Source: Trileptium ribeirensis (taxonomy: Eukaryota > Nematoda > Enoplea > Enoplida > Thoracostomopsidae). From it: a DNA stretch of 64,000 nucleotides. This document shows, piece by piece, positions 33,961-44,689 of this stretch. Both the position numbers and the translations under genes were made by a program. The stretch is from positions 33,372-97,371 of the forward strand of contig JASANE010000798.1 in assembly GCA_030248225.1 (NCBI GenBank), given 5' to 3'. Each line of letters opens with the position of its first letter. Within the stretch, counting starts at the first letter, position 1. Below the pieces are notes generated by a model that did not search any database, was not told the origin of the DNA, and was given only the letters and a program-made list of their open reading frames with translations.

Positions 33961-34062
33961 CATACATAGCGGCAGGGGGGGTAGGGGGGTAACCCCCCTG
34001 AGGTCCGGACCCCCCGTGGGGGAGCCTCTACCCCCCGGCATGACCGCCCGCTGCCATGTATG
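33961..34062. repeat. GC-rich hairpin element with CATACAT inverted ends
   Basis: CATACATAGCGGCAGGG at the left recurs inverted at the right as CATACATGGCAGCGGG. Between them are G runs (GGGGGGG, GGGGGG) and C runs (CCCCCC, CCCCC, CCCCCC) that can pair. It is about 100 bp long in AT-rich surroundings. It looks like a small fold-back element. Confidence 0.65.
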
Positions 34063-34979
34063 AATATGAGTGATTGGTCTTTTAACATATTCTCCGCACA
34101 ATTCAATTTGGTATGACAGCACTAAAAACTATTATTTATATGAAGATACATAACCACTGTAATTAGTGATTTCCAACTAAATCAGTGTATTCAAGTATAG
34201 TGTACTTGCTGATCTAAGCGAATATTACCAATTCGATAGAATAAATGGTACAAAATCATTACCGAAAACAGCTTTAGGTAATGGTTCAATTATCGGTGCA
34301 GTAATGCAATCAGTTGATCAATTCACTATCGAGGCAATCACACCAGTTACTACAGGTTGTGGTTAACGCGACAACGTTCAATCAAAGGGCATATCGATTC
34401 CCCGAATGGTTCACTCGAAACGAAGACCGGTCGTTCAATTTCCGTACAAGTGTCCTAGGCCTGGGCCGAGGTGATTATTTAGCACAAGGTCCGCATCCCT
34501 ATCGATTTTTTACCGGTACGCAGGTCAGATTAAATCAACGCGAGATTCCACGATAGTCCATTTGTTCAACACTTCGAATCGCAGGATTTTTAAAGGTCGA
34601 ACCAAGGCAACCGTCAACAACCTTTGACAAAAACCAGGCGTTTCGGCTGATAGAGCAACGAACGAATCAAGGCTCCAGAAACACAAGAATTAAAGGTTTC
34701 GATATAAAAAATTGATTAGTCTGACTGAAGCAATAATAATAATAAATGAAAGTTTTATAGTGAACGAAGCAAGCGCATCTCAAGGAAGACTGGTCCAAGA
34801 TTGATGAACATAATTTGATTTTAAAAACACGAAATCTTGAACGATTAAGTCTGAAGCTGCAGAGTTGATAAAGCTGCTCTAAAGCAAACACCAGCGACAT
34901 ATTACAGCGTTACAAGAGCAGAATAAACACTGATATCAGTTGTGTTGAAAGCGGAACAGTAAGGCTCAACGTATAAGCA
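34063..34979. other. Possible 5' part of a decayed gypsy element
   Basis: No protein domain could be assigned here. A frame of 80 codons at 34314-34556 has no recognised family. It directly precedes the gag-like remnant at 35.0 kb and may belong to it. Confidence 0.35.
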
Positions 34980-37460
34980 GCAACAATAAGCCAGTCGCGC
35001 TTTCACATCGTTAGATCGAACATCAGAATTGTGGACCGATGACCAAGTGCGCTTCCTCGTACACGTCGGAGTTAACTCCGCTCTGACAAACAAGGTGGAC
35101 CAGGTATTTCTCACAAATCAAACGCCGAGTATCTACAAGCTTTTTAACAATCTGGCTTCACTAAAAATTCCCCCGAAAAAAACGACAAGGAACTCCGCTT
35201 AGAGTAATTATCTAGTTAGGAATTCGCCGCTGTCCCATACTTGTTCTGTTAGATTTCATGAGTAAATCGGGAGCATGGCATGGGTTTTGGCAAAATCGAC
35301 TTCGCTGACGTGTACAATCAAATTACGCTTACATCGCAGATTCAGAAACGGCTGGCAGTCAGCACACATCGTGGTGTGCTTTTACAGATGCCTCTCTCGT
35401 TCTGATTCATGTCCGCTCCAGGACACTTCCAAGAAATTATGGAACCATTGACCAGAGATCTAAAAGTAGTTGCGGTATACCTTGGAGACATCCTTGTGAG
35501 TGGAGATAACCCAGTAGAACATTTAGAAAATCTTAGCATCTGTAACTAAGGCTCAGTGACAATGCCGAAAAAAATGTCAGCTTGCGGAACCAACTACAGA
35601 ATATTTGGGACACAGGCTGTATGAAAATAGCATTTCGAAGGGATCCAAAAGCAATGCCGCTCCAACAGATGTCTCCAGTCTGCGATTGCTTCTTAGCTCT
35701 GTACAGTTTTATAGCAAATTCTCGCCATAACTGTCTACGATTGCAGAACCATTGTACTAACTCAATAAATAAAGTACACAGTGGCAATGAACAGTAAAGG
35801 ACCACTATAGATACGAACAGGCTAAGAAACTTCTATTTACAAATATAGTCCTCACTCAGTTCGATCGGTCTTTGCCAGTGAGTGTTTCTTGTCACTCTTC
35901 AGACGTTGTGCTGAGGATTGTGTTATTTCACCAATATCCGGATATTATGGAACGACCGATTTCAAATGCTTCCAAGACACTGAACGATACACAGCGAAAA
36001 TACAGTCAAGTTCAAAAGGAAGCCTTGTCGATTATTTTTAACTCCATAAATTTCAGCACTTTTTTAATGGTCGCTGGTTTATTATGGTCACAGATCATAA
36101 AGCCTAAGGTTTCTTGCAACCATAGTTACTCCGGTATTAGCAGTTAATAACCTGTAGCGCTGGGCATTGATGTTATCTCAATATTATTACTCGATCGAAT
36201 ACAGGAGGACATCCGAACGCGGTAACGCTGACACTTTGATTCCTTTGACGAATAGCGATCATATTTGTTTTGACAGGGTGGAAGATAATGCCAACACCAA
36301 CAACATATGCAAAATTCAAGAGGTAGGCCAATGTATTGGTCCTGTGAGCTTGAGCGTAATCGCTAAAGATGTGGCGAAGGACACAGCGGTTTCCACAGTC
36401 ACGCGGTACACAGCTATGGATGGCCGCCTTCAAATCGACAGTCAGAAAACAATCATTCAAAGGCAGCGGAAGAGTATCGAGGAGGATCGCACTCTTTCAG
36501 TACCGAGCATGGGTTCTTCCTCTACGGCACTCGCGTAGTTATATCTGTGTGTCCCTGTAAATAAATTTGCAGCTGTGTATCCGAGATTTTTGAAGCGAAC
36601 GTAAGAAGCTATTAAAGCGAACAGCCGTGTATTGGCCAAGCATCAACTCTGATATTAAAAAAATTGCCACACATGTACGGAGCTCAAAAATTGTCCTACA
36701 AAAGCGGCAAAGCATCCATGTATGCTCCCTGAGAAGCCATGGAGCTGAAGTCATGTAGACCACGCCATTAACTTCCTCTAGTCAAATTAGTTGGCCTTGG
36801 TAGATGTGCATTCAAAATATCCATGTATACATCTGACATCCTCAACTAGCACTAAATGAACAACCGATTTGTTGGAGGTGTGTTTTTTACATTTCTGGTA
36901 TCCTCATACAATTGTAAGTTAAAATGTGACTACGTTCTGATCAGAAGGGTTCCAAGAATGTTGTAGAGCGAGAAATCGTTCATTTGACAGGAGCACATTA
37001 TCATCATGTGACAAATGTGGCAGCTTAGGGATTGGTACATACTTTCAAGGTTGCAACGAGAAATATCTCATTATCGGTCAAAGCTGCACTACCAGAGTTC
37101 TTAATGCAGTATTGTCAAAGTCGATTCACTGCAGGATATTCTCCAAGCGAGTTGCTACACGATCGAACATTCGGTGCAAAATTGACACTCTTAAGCCATG
37201 ACCCTTTTCTACTGCTCACGTCAAGCGTTTTCAGTTGTCAACTAACTCTCAGTTGAATGAATTTAAGAACTGGTGTATTTATGACGCGGACGTATACGAT
37301 CAGTTCACGTTGTTATGCTTTGCTTTTTGGGCCGCGTAACGATCGTGAAACGCACTGGATAGTAACAGTTGCCACCAGAGTTCTTGGATCACAGAGTGTC
37401 AACGTTTGAGTCAAAGGGCCAATCTGGCGGCGGCATATAAATCAACTCCAGCCGCGCTAA
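34980..37460 (+). pseudogene. Ty3/gypsy-like gag-pol remnant
   Basis: Broken frames in order show a gag-like piece (VDQVFLTNQTPSIYKLFNNL, 35095-35160) and a reverse transcriptase piece with FGKIDFADVYNQI and YLGDILVSGD (35288-35530). After these come RNase H-like pieces with YSQVQKEAL (36000), SIEYRRTSERGNADT (36190-36235) and an integrase part with LPEKPWS and LVDVHSKYP (36725-36825). An integrase end (FLMQYCQSRFTAGYSPSELL) lies at 37100-37157. The first Asp of the reverse transcriptase YxDD box is replaced by Gly, so it is inactive. No flanking LTRs were identified. Stops and frame changes are numerous. Confidence 0.8.
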
Positions 37461-37526
37461 GGTACCAAAATAGATGACGATCCTGGTGATAATGTTGGGA
37501 TGAAGGCCGACCAATACGTAAAGCAC

Positions 37527-38005
37527 GAGTCCAGTTTAGGTGCGTACACTAAGACTTTTCCTTTGTCAAAATCATGAATTGATTCGCGTAGAAATTCGCG
37601 TTCCCATTTTTGCCAATGGTAATCGCATTTTTGTGAACGCGAACATGGGTTTTGCGACGTAGGAATGGAATATGCATTCGCGGAAATTTGTCCCTTTCTC
37701 GCGTTGACCGCGTTCATTAAATGTCATTTCTGAATCAGACAGCAATATTCGTGGTCTATTTGTGTACAATAGCATTGGAGAAAACGCGATTGGAAATCGG
37801 TAATGGTCACTTGTACACAGGCAGCAAAATGCGGTACTAAATCGAAAAATAGTGACTGCGAGCAGCGCCTAGACATTGCTGCGTTGCAAATGGCATGCGT
37901 GTACATAAGGGGAAATCGTCATTTGTTCGCGTTCATCGCTTTTGCGATCGTGAACTGCCCTGACAAAAGAACAACCCATGTGTGCTTACCAAAAATGTGG
38001 ACTCA
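37527..38005 (+). mobile_element. ~480-bp element with long inverted ends (copy 1)
   Basis: The left end GAGTCCAGTTTAGGTGCGTA and a CCTTTGTCAAAATCATGAA block recur inverted at the right end, as GACTC at 38000-38004 and CCTGACAAAAGAACAACCCA upstream of it. The interior has repeated CGCGTT and GAACGCGA motifs. A second copy lies at 59677-60142 in a GRWD1 intron. It encodes no protein, so it is probably a non-autonomous DNA element. Confidence 0.7.
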
Positions 38006-38169
38006 GGTATTACTCACCAATGATCTGCCGTTTTAATTTTTTGAAAATTTTTTTATCCGGGTAACCGAATACCCCGTCGTAATTTCGTTTTTCCGGACAT
38101 ACGGTTTTTTCACATGCACAAATTTATAATTGTCTCATGTGTTTTGGACTTTCTATACTTTTGAATTTG

Positions 38170-38420
38170 ACTTTTATAGTCGCTGGAACGGAGCCGACTT
38201 GAGATCAGTTTTCACTGAGGGATCTACTTCGGAATATCATAACAACTTCTTTGTCTGTTGGTGTAACTCATACTTCCACTTCGTGGGATGTATTTCGGCA
38301 AATTTTTGATTGATAAAAAAGTTGAATATGTGCCCTTAGTTGATCTTTAAGAGCTCCGACAATATCTTCCGGGTCAAAATGACAAAAATGTTGTTGAGGA
38401 TCTTTCGCCAAATCTGGAAA
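38170..38420 (-). repeat. Partial inverted copy of the composite repeat
   Basis: The GGAGCCGACTTGAG end, the GTGCCCTTAGTTGA block and the GAGCTCCGACAATATCTTCC block match the 4.92-5.17 kb copy in the same orientation. It lies just left of the second gypsy element. Confidence 0.6.
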
Positions 38421-38560
38421 CACGAATATCAGTTTAAGCTACCAGAAACCACTGCCTATAAAACTCATTGAAATCTACAACTATGCTAGCCATCATTTTT
38501 GAGAGACAACTTAGCCTGCTTTAGTGTCGACGAGCTCTCTTTCTAGAACTTCTGTTCATA

Positions 38561-38869
38561 TGTCTGTGTCGCGACGACACTCCGAGTAGCGACGAACTTG
38601 CACGAAGCTTCTGGAGTTTTCTGGAACTCACTAGCTATGTATTTCGCCATCCACAAATGACGAGAACAATACGTCATTGACTGGAATATTATAGAATGAT
38701 TTTCGGAGACTATATAAAGGCCGAAGTTGCCTAGGTCTCCCAGTCTTCAATGTTTTCTTTACTGCTGTCAATCTTCTTCGTTTACTGTTTCTTTTACTTT
38801 TGGTTTTCAATAAAGGTTTTCTATCAAATCGCGTTGGTTTTCTTTTGGCTTTCTTCCTAAGAATACAAC
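38561..38869 (+). repeat. 5' LTR of the gypsy element
   Basis: It shares GACGAGAACAATACGTCATT, a TATATAAAGGCCGAAGTTGC promoter-like block and TTTTCAATAAAGGTTTT (a polyadenylation-signal context, AATAAA) with the 3' LTR. I take TGTCTGTGTC at 38561 as the start. The first ~60 bp are absent from the 3' copy, so the start is uncertain. Confidence 0.8.
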
Positions 38870-38975
38870 CTGGGTTTACTGGCGCATTGAGTAAGATTTT
38901 GGATCAACACTACGATTTAAAAGGATTGCTGAACCGTCTACGCCTCATCAAACGGATTGATCAAGATCGTTCACC

Positions 38976-41140
38976 ATGTCGGACACCGCCAAGCTGATTG
39001 AATTGCTGCAACAACAATTGGCCCAGCAACAACAACAAACCAAGTTCTGGAGCAAGTCCTGACGAAACTCGCTGATGGAACTGCTGCTAAAACGGAACCA
39101 GGAACTTCCTCTTACGTCCCTGGCGTTCCAGCTGCCTCCGCTACTCCCGATTATGAGCTCTTCGACTCTGCAAGCGAATTTTGGCCCGATTACTGAGATC
39201 GGTTCTGCACTTTCGCCGGTGCTCATTCTGTTGCCAAAGATCGGAAGGCTCAAATTTTCCTGGCAAACCAATTCAGGGATGTCTATCGTTTTGTGGAATA
39301 TTTGGCGAAGCAGCAAACCCCTCCGAAAAAGATCAACGATCTCACAATGGACGAGATTGTTTCTTTCATGAAGACTCAGTACGACCCGAAGCGTTTCGTC
39401 GTCCACGAACGATTCAAATTCTTTAGCGACATGCGAAGAAAGCCTGGCGAAACTCTTCATGAGTTTAGTAGCGCGCATACGTCAAGATGCAGCCACTGGT
39501 GACTTTGCCTCTATCAAAGACCCACTGGATGAAGCTATGTGCTCGCGTTTCATCTGCTCTGTCAACAACGAAGCTGTGCTGAAATCACTCTTCAAGGTGG
39601 TCAAAGACGATTAGACGGATTTCACGCGTGCTATTGAAATTGCGGTTGAAACGAAAGATGCCGCGAAGGTCGCAGAGGACACTGTTCATGCTCACAAGCC
39701 GCATTCCGTCAACAACGTCCTTTCAAGCAAAAACGGAATTCAACTTCCCAAGTCAAGGCAAGTGAACAAAAGAAGCCAAGAGGTTCCTGCTACCGCTGTG
39801 AAACGCCGGATCACAAAGCCAATGACTGCTGTTTCAAGGACTCTACCTGCCACTAGTGCGGAATTTCGGGTCATTTGGAGAAGGTTTGCCGGAAGAAACA
39901 AGCTGCGGTCAGACGAGGACCCAAGCAGCCGGTCAAACTCATCCACGATGTCAAAGCGGTCAAGGGACAAGAATCATTGCCCAGGTTGGACGTCCCTATC
40001 GAGATTCAAGGCAAGACCTTCCATATGGAGCTGGATACTGCCACAACGAGAAACTTCATTTCCAAGCAGCACTGAAAAGATCTTGGTTGCCCTATGCTGG
40101 ACAAATCTACCATATTGCTACGAATCTGCCAGCAAGCACAACATTTCGATCCTGAGAACATTCACAAGCCCCGTGGTCACAGAGGAGTGTGAAGAGCCGC
40201 AGTATATTCAATTTACTGTGTCTGAGATCCCTGACCTGAATCTGCTGCAACGGATCGCTACAAAACAATTGGGAATTTCTGTCGACAAAGCGCGCTGCAA
40301 TGAAGTCTTCAGCCATCTACAAGCGGACACACAGCTTCAGGAACGCTGTCGCTTACTTTGTGACAAATTCCAACACCTGTGGAAACCTGAATTGGGATGC
40401 CTCAAGGACTGCGAACAGGAAGTGAGTTGAAACGGCTTGAAGGCAAAGGACTTCGCTGCCATCTGGAGAAATGCCAAATGGCCCAGCCCTGTCGAATACT
40501 TGGGACACCTTCTGTCAAAAGACAGAATTGCCAAAGGTGCCAAGGTCAATCACATTGTCCGGATGACGCCGCCCACAAATGTATCTAGCTTGAAAGCGTT
40601 CTTGGGCTCGGTACAATTCTACGCCAAGTTCCAGCCACCTAACTTTTCTTCAATCGCGGAGCCACTCTACGAACTGACAAGCAAGAAATTGCCTTGGAAA
40701 TGGGACACAAAACTACAGAGAGCTTTCCAACAGCTGAAAGACCTCTTGTCGTCGGAGAACGTCCTGGTCCATTTTACAGCAAGTTGCCCCTGAGACTTGC
40801 CTGTGAAGCCTCCAACGTCTGAATCGGAGCTGTTTTATTCCACCGTTCCCCTGATGGACTCTAGCGTCCGACTGTTATCGTCTCGAAGATCTTGACGGAC
40901 AGTCAGCGCATCTACAGCCAAATTCAAAAGGAAGCCTGCCTATCGTCTTCGGCATAAACGAATTCTACCAGTATCTCTACGGTAGAAGATTCATACTGGT
41001 TGCCGACCATCGTCCACTAATTGCTCCTTTCGGTTCAGGAAAGGACGTCTTTCAAGTAGCTGCGAACCGACTCCCTCGATGGGTTCACCTGCTCAGTCAG
41101 TTCAACGACACAATCGAACATCGACGAACCTCTGATCACG
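38976..41140 (+). pseudogene. gypsy gag-pol, frameshifted and deleted
   Basis: Gag starts MSDTAKLIELLQQQLAQQQQ at 38976, and KAQIFLANQFRDVYRFVEYL with PPKKINDLTMDEI lies around 39245-39360. Two knuckles, CYRCETPDHKANDC and a copy with a stop in CH-stop-C, lie at 39790-39890. The protease shows MELDTATTRNFIS at 40026-40064, with DTA where DTG is usual. The RT thumb and connection region is at 40437-40793 (EYLGHLLSKDRIAKGAK, SSLKAFLGSVQFYAKF). RNase H remnants with SQRIYSQIQKEA follow. EHRRTSDHA at about 41117-41144 runs into the 3' LTR. The element cannot be autonomous. Confidence 0.85.
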
Positions 41141-41416
41141 CACGAAGCTAGTGGAGTTTTGTGGAACTAACTCACTAGCTATGTGTCTGGTCATCCACAA
41201 ATGACGAGAACAATACGTCATTGACTGGAGCATTCCAGAATGATTTTCGGAGACTATATAAAGGCCGAAGTTGCCGAGGTCTTCCAGTCTTCAATGTTTT
41301 CTTTACTGCTGTCAATCTTTTTCATTTACTGTTTCTTTTACTTTTGGTTTTCAATAAAGGTTTTGCTTTCAAATCCCGTTGGTTTTCTTTTGGCTTTCTT
41401 CCTAAGAATACAACAC
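41135..41416 (+). repeat. 3' LTR of the gypsy element (5' truncated)
   Basis: It matches the 5' LTR from CACGAAGC onward and ends AAGAATACAACA. The upstream part of the LTR is missing, consistent with a deletion that joined the RNase H region to the LTR. Confidence 0.8.
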
Positions 41417-43120
41417 TCTGGTTAATATGTTTTGTGTTCAGGACGACAAGATTAGTCTATCGTATATTATATATAGGTCTTTCGGTGCCATGAATGCAAT
41501 TGTTTGTCTACATAGAGTCCAGCGCAAATATTTCACGCCTTTTCATTTGTTTTCAAGAGGTAGGATCGACAAAACAAATTTTAGAACACCAGTTTGTCTG
41601 CCGTTGGTTAATTATTTAATACTTGCGGAACTATGCCGTAGTTTGCACAAAAAATTGTAACCGTAGGTCTTGAAAATTAACTGATTACTTATATCTTGAA
41701 GTGCCCCCTTTGACCTTAGTTTTCCATAAAGTCCGTCGGCTTAGAGATTAGAAGGCCTATCGGGGTGAGGTCTTCGGGGACGGGTGGGGGAAGATAAAGT
41801 CTCTCCTGGGGAAGGGATAAAGCAGAGGGAGATAAATTTTTGGGATTTTTAGCCAACATTTTTTAATTTTTATAAATTTGCGATAAATTTTTTCTGCTTT
41901 GCTCTATTTAAACTGATTTTATCCTAATTTTTTAATTATTTTTGCCTATTGTCCTAAATTTTTGGCGCGCCACCGGAAGCGGGGTGCGGGTGGAGGGTGG
42001 CTGGAGTCTTTGTAATGGAGGTATATTTGGCTTGCGGTGTTCCAGGTCTTAGGGGTTACGGCCTATTCCATACCAATGGATGACTATGCCGTTGCACATT
42101 GCCCTGGAGATTTCTAAATACGAAAAAAAAGAAACTTCAGGAAGCAGAAACTTTTTTGTTCCAGGTGCTCGGTCGCGGCTATTGGCTATGGTTGCAAGTT
42201 GGTGGCTTTTTGAAAGTCCCACATCTCTGACTTGCACTTGGTTCTGGCGGCTCTGTGAAACTCCATTAAACCCCAAGATACAGTGAATTTACAAAGTTCA
42301 GTATGCACCTTTGAAGTTTAAATAAAAACTTGAAATGTTTTGATATGATTAATTATATTCGTGTATCCAGATAATGCGAATGTCAAGGTTATTCAACACG
42401 TTACACAATTTTACCCGGATATTCGGATGTGATAATCAATATCCCTCAAGCGATATGTAAGATTATTGTCACATGGTTTGTAACAATGGTGACGATTATG
42501 GCGGCCAAAGCTGGCGCGTTCACTGACAGTACACATTTATCTGTGAGCGCCGCATAAATTACCAAACTAGATGATAAAAATGTTATTCTCTAGTAATTTT
42601 TGTCAATAAAAGCTCTGTGCACGATCAATAAACATATGTTTCTAGAAGAATCATTCTCGCAATGCCAGTGCTAGATTACAAGTCCCATTCAGTGGCCAAC
42701 AGAAGTGATCTAAATCGATTTCTCCACAACCATTTACTCAATTACAGCTGTTCATTTAGCGCGCTAAGTTAAAGGAAAATACATAATTTTTGTATTTAAA
42801 GCCCAAGGTTTATGAAAAAGATAGATAACCGTTATTACACTGCTTTGCAGCAAGTATATACTCTACTAGTTTACAATTTATATTTTTGGCAGTAATCTCT
42901 TTCTTTTCGGGAGTTATGGCTCGTTTAAGTTAATTTGTGTGCACTGTGACCTAGCTATGTCCGAACAGTGAGCAGCGACTATAGGCATGTCCATTTGTAA
43001 AAGTAGTTATTATAACGGACACATACAGCAGTCTACCGAGACTCGATAGTTGTCTTAAAACAGTCAGCGTTGACTCTGTAACATGTCCTTAACAGCCAGA
43101 TAAGACTGTATACCTCAACG
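41417..43120. other. Intergenic stretch without recognised genes
   Basis: 41760-42290 contains a T-rich block and a GGCGCGCCACCGG GC-rich block. Frames of 60-77 codons have no domain similarity. Confidence 0.4.
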
Positions 43121-43129
43121 ACATTATCT

Positions 43130-44560
43130 TGGCGGAAAATCGTGCAGGTTGTTTACGCATTTCATCCTCCAGCGTGCCAGATTTGATGTATCAGCAGATT
43201 GGACGCCAACGAGACGCTTGTCTTCGAGTAGCGAGTCAACCGTCACTTTTTCGGCCGTTTTCTTGGTCGACGTCCGTCAAGGCTGAGGTGCAGGGCTTGT
43301 TTTACAACGAAACTTTCTTCGGCTCGTATCATATATCCTCACCAGCGTAGACTGATCTCGGGCATTTTTTTCAATGAGGCGCTTTCGCACGTTACGGCGT
43401 CATCAAATAGCGTAACTCCAAATGTCCAGCGAAGCATTGGAGCATTAATTGCGTGAAGCGATTGTTTGTGGTTGTTACTGGCAGGCCGACACCCCGTTCC
43501 ATGCAGCGCAACCGGTCTTATGATTGCGCGATACACTTATATTTTTAGGAAGATCCGATCGCATATACCGGTCAGTTTAGTACGGTCAGCGTTAATATGC
43601 GAAAGGGTGTCTACGTACAATTTTCCGTCTGCAGACATACTGTATAAGAGTTTTTGATTAGGAGCGTTTGTGCGACAGCGATCCTATAGTGTATCTGTGC
43701 GTCGTATTATAGATGCATTACATGCATCCTCAACGTCAAGGGAGGCATCCAGGGCTCCGGAAAAAGCCTTCCGCTTTGCATAACAATGCATCCTCGCAGT
43801 CGAAGAGGGGGTTGCGGCGCAAAAAGGACGTATAGGTTTGGCGCCTGCGGCGCCTCCATGACAGGTCGGACGAGCTATAAGAAGTATAGCCCGGCCGTGA
43901 TTGGTGGAGTGCAGACATCAGTGGGATAACGCCCCTATGACCATTTAGGACGTGTTCTGTTTTTAGGTTTAGGTGTATGCCAAAATCATCAAACTTTTCG
44001 TTGTTAAGTTTTGACAGCAATCGTGACATCATCGGCGTACATTAGCGTGCACGGGTACAGTATGCAAAGGCCCGTTGTCACCGTTTCCATACATAAAATG
44101 AACAGCATATATCCTTGGGAGACTCTCGCGCGAATAGTAATTGGATCGATTATGCTCGTGCTGTAGAGGATTGACGTTTTGGCACCATTGCAAGGCAATT
44201 TTGTCTAGCGGATGTATTATTGTTCGAACCCATTTGACCGGACCGATAGGTAAATAAGATCGCGGACACACATTCAAACGTATTTTCTAGAATGCAACTG
44301 CTATTGCCTTTCGTGTCTCACTATGGCGTTCTATCTGAAGCCAAATACCGTAATTGGTGTCACTGGTTCCGCAACCTTTCGCGAATCCGCATTTTTCGGC
44401 GACAGTTCGACAATATATCGCACGCGGGCGTTGATGGTCCTTAACGAATTGCATCTTGTGCAATAGGAGACGGATTGGGCGATAATTAAAATATTCTGTG
44501 AAGTCACGTTTCTCTTTCTAGGTAGTGATGGTAATGCTGGGTGGCCAAACAGGAGGGGTG
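43130..44560 (-). mobile_element. RTE-like LINE remnant
   Basis: Minus-strand broken frames show, in order, IRPICLLLHKM-like and ECGFAKGCGT-like pieces (44.5-44.35 kb), SQGYMLFILCMETVT and LMYADDVTIA (44116-44013), and a C-terminal IYRAIIRPVALHGTGCRPAS with RWTFGVT (43535-43412). This order and wording is typical of RTE-type endonuclease-reverse transcriptase proteins. The catalytic YADD is kept, but many stops and frame changes make it a fossil. The 5' part with the endonuclease is absent. Confidence 0.8.
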
Positions 44561-44689
44561 ACATAATCTTGGACATATTTATATCATGGTTTTGACAGTT
44601 AATATATGACTATTATTACGTAGCTAGGATATAGATTTGTACTTTGTTAAAGTTAATATATCGGGGAACCCCTGGTTTCGGGCACCTAC

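Larger units (their letters stand above)
38561..41416 (+). mobile_element. Ty3/gypsy LTR retrotransposon, internally deleted
   Basis: Two LTRs bracket a shortened gag-pol. Visible in order are gag, two CCHC zinc knuckles, protease, the distal part of reverse transcriptase, RNase H and then the 3' LTR. The reverse transcriptase palm and the integrase are missing. Just after the 5' LTR, TGGCGCATTGAGTAAG may be a primer-binding site, since it begins TGG. LTR similarity is high by eye, with about ten to twenty differences, so the insertion is fairly recent compared with the element at 35-37 kb. Confidence 0.88.
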
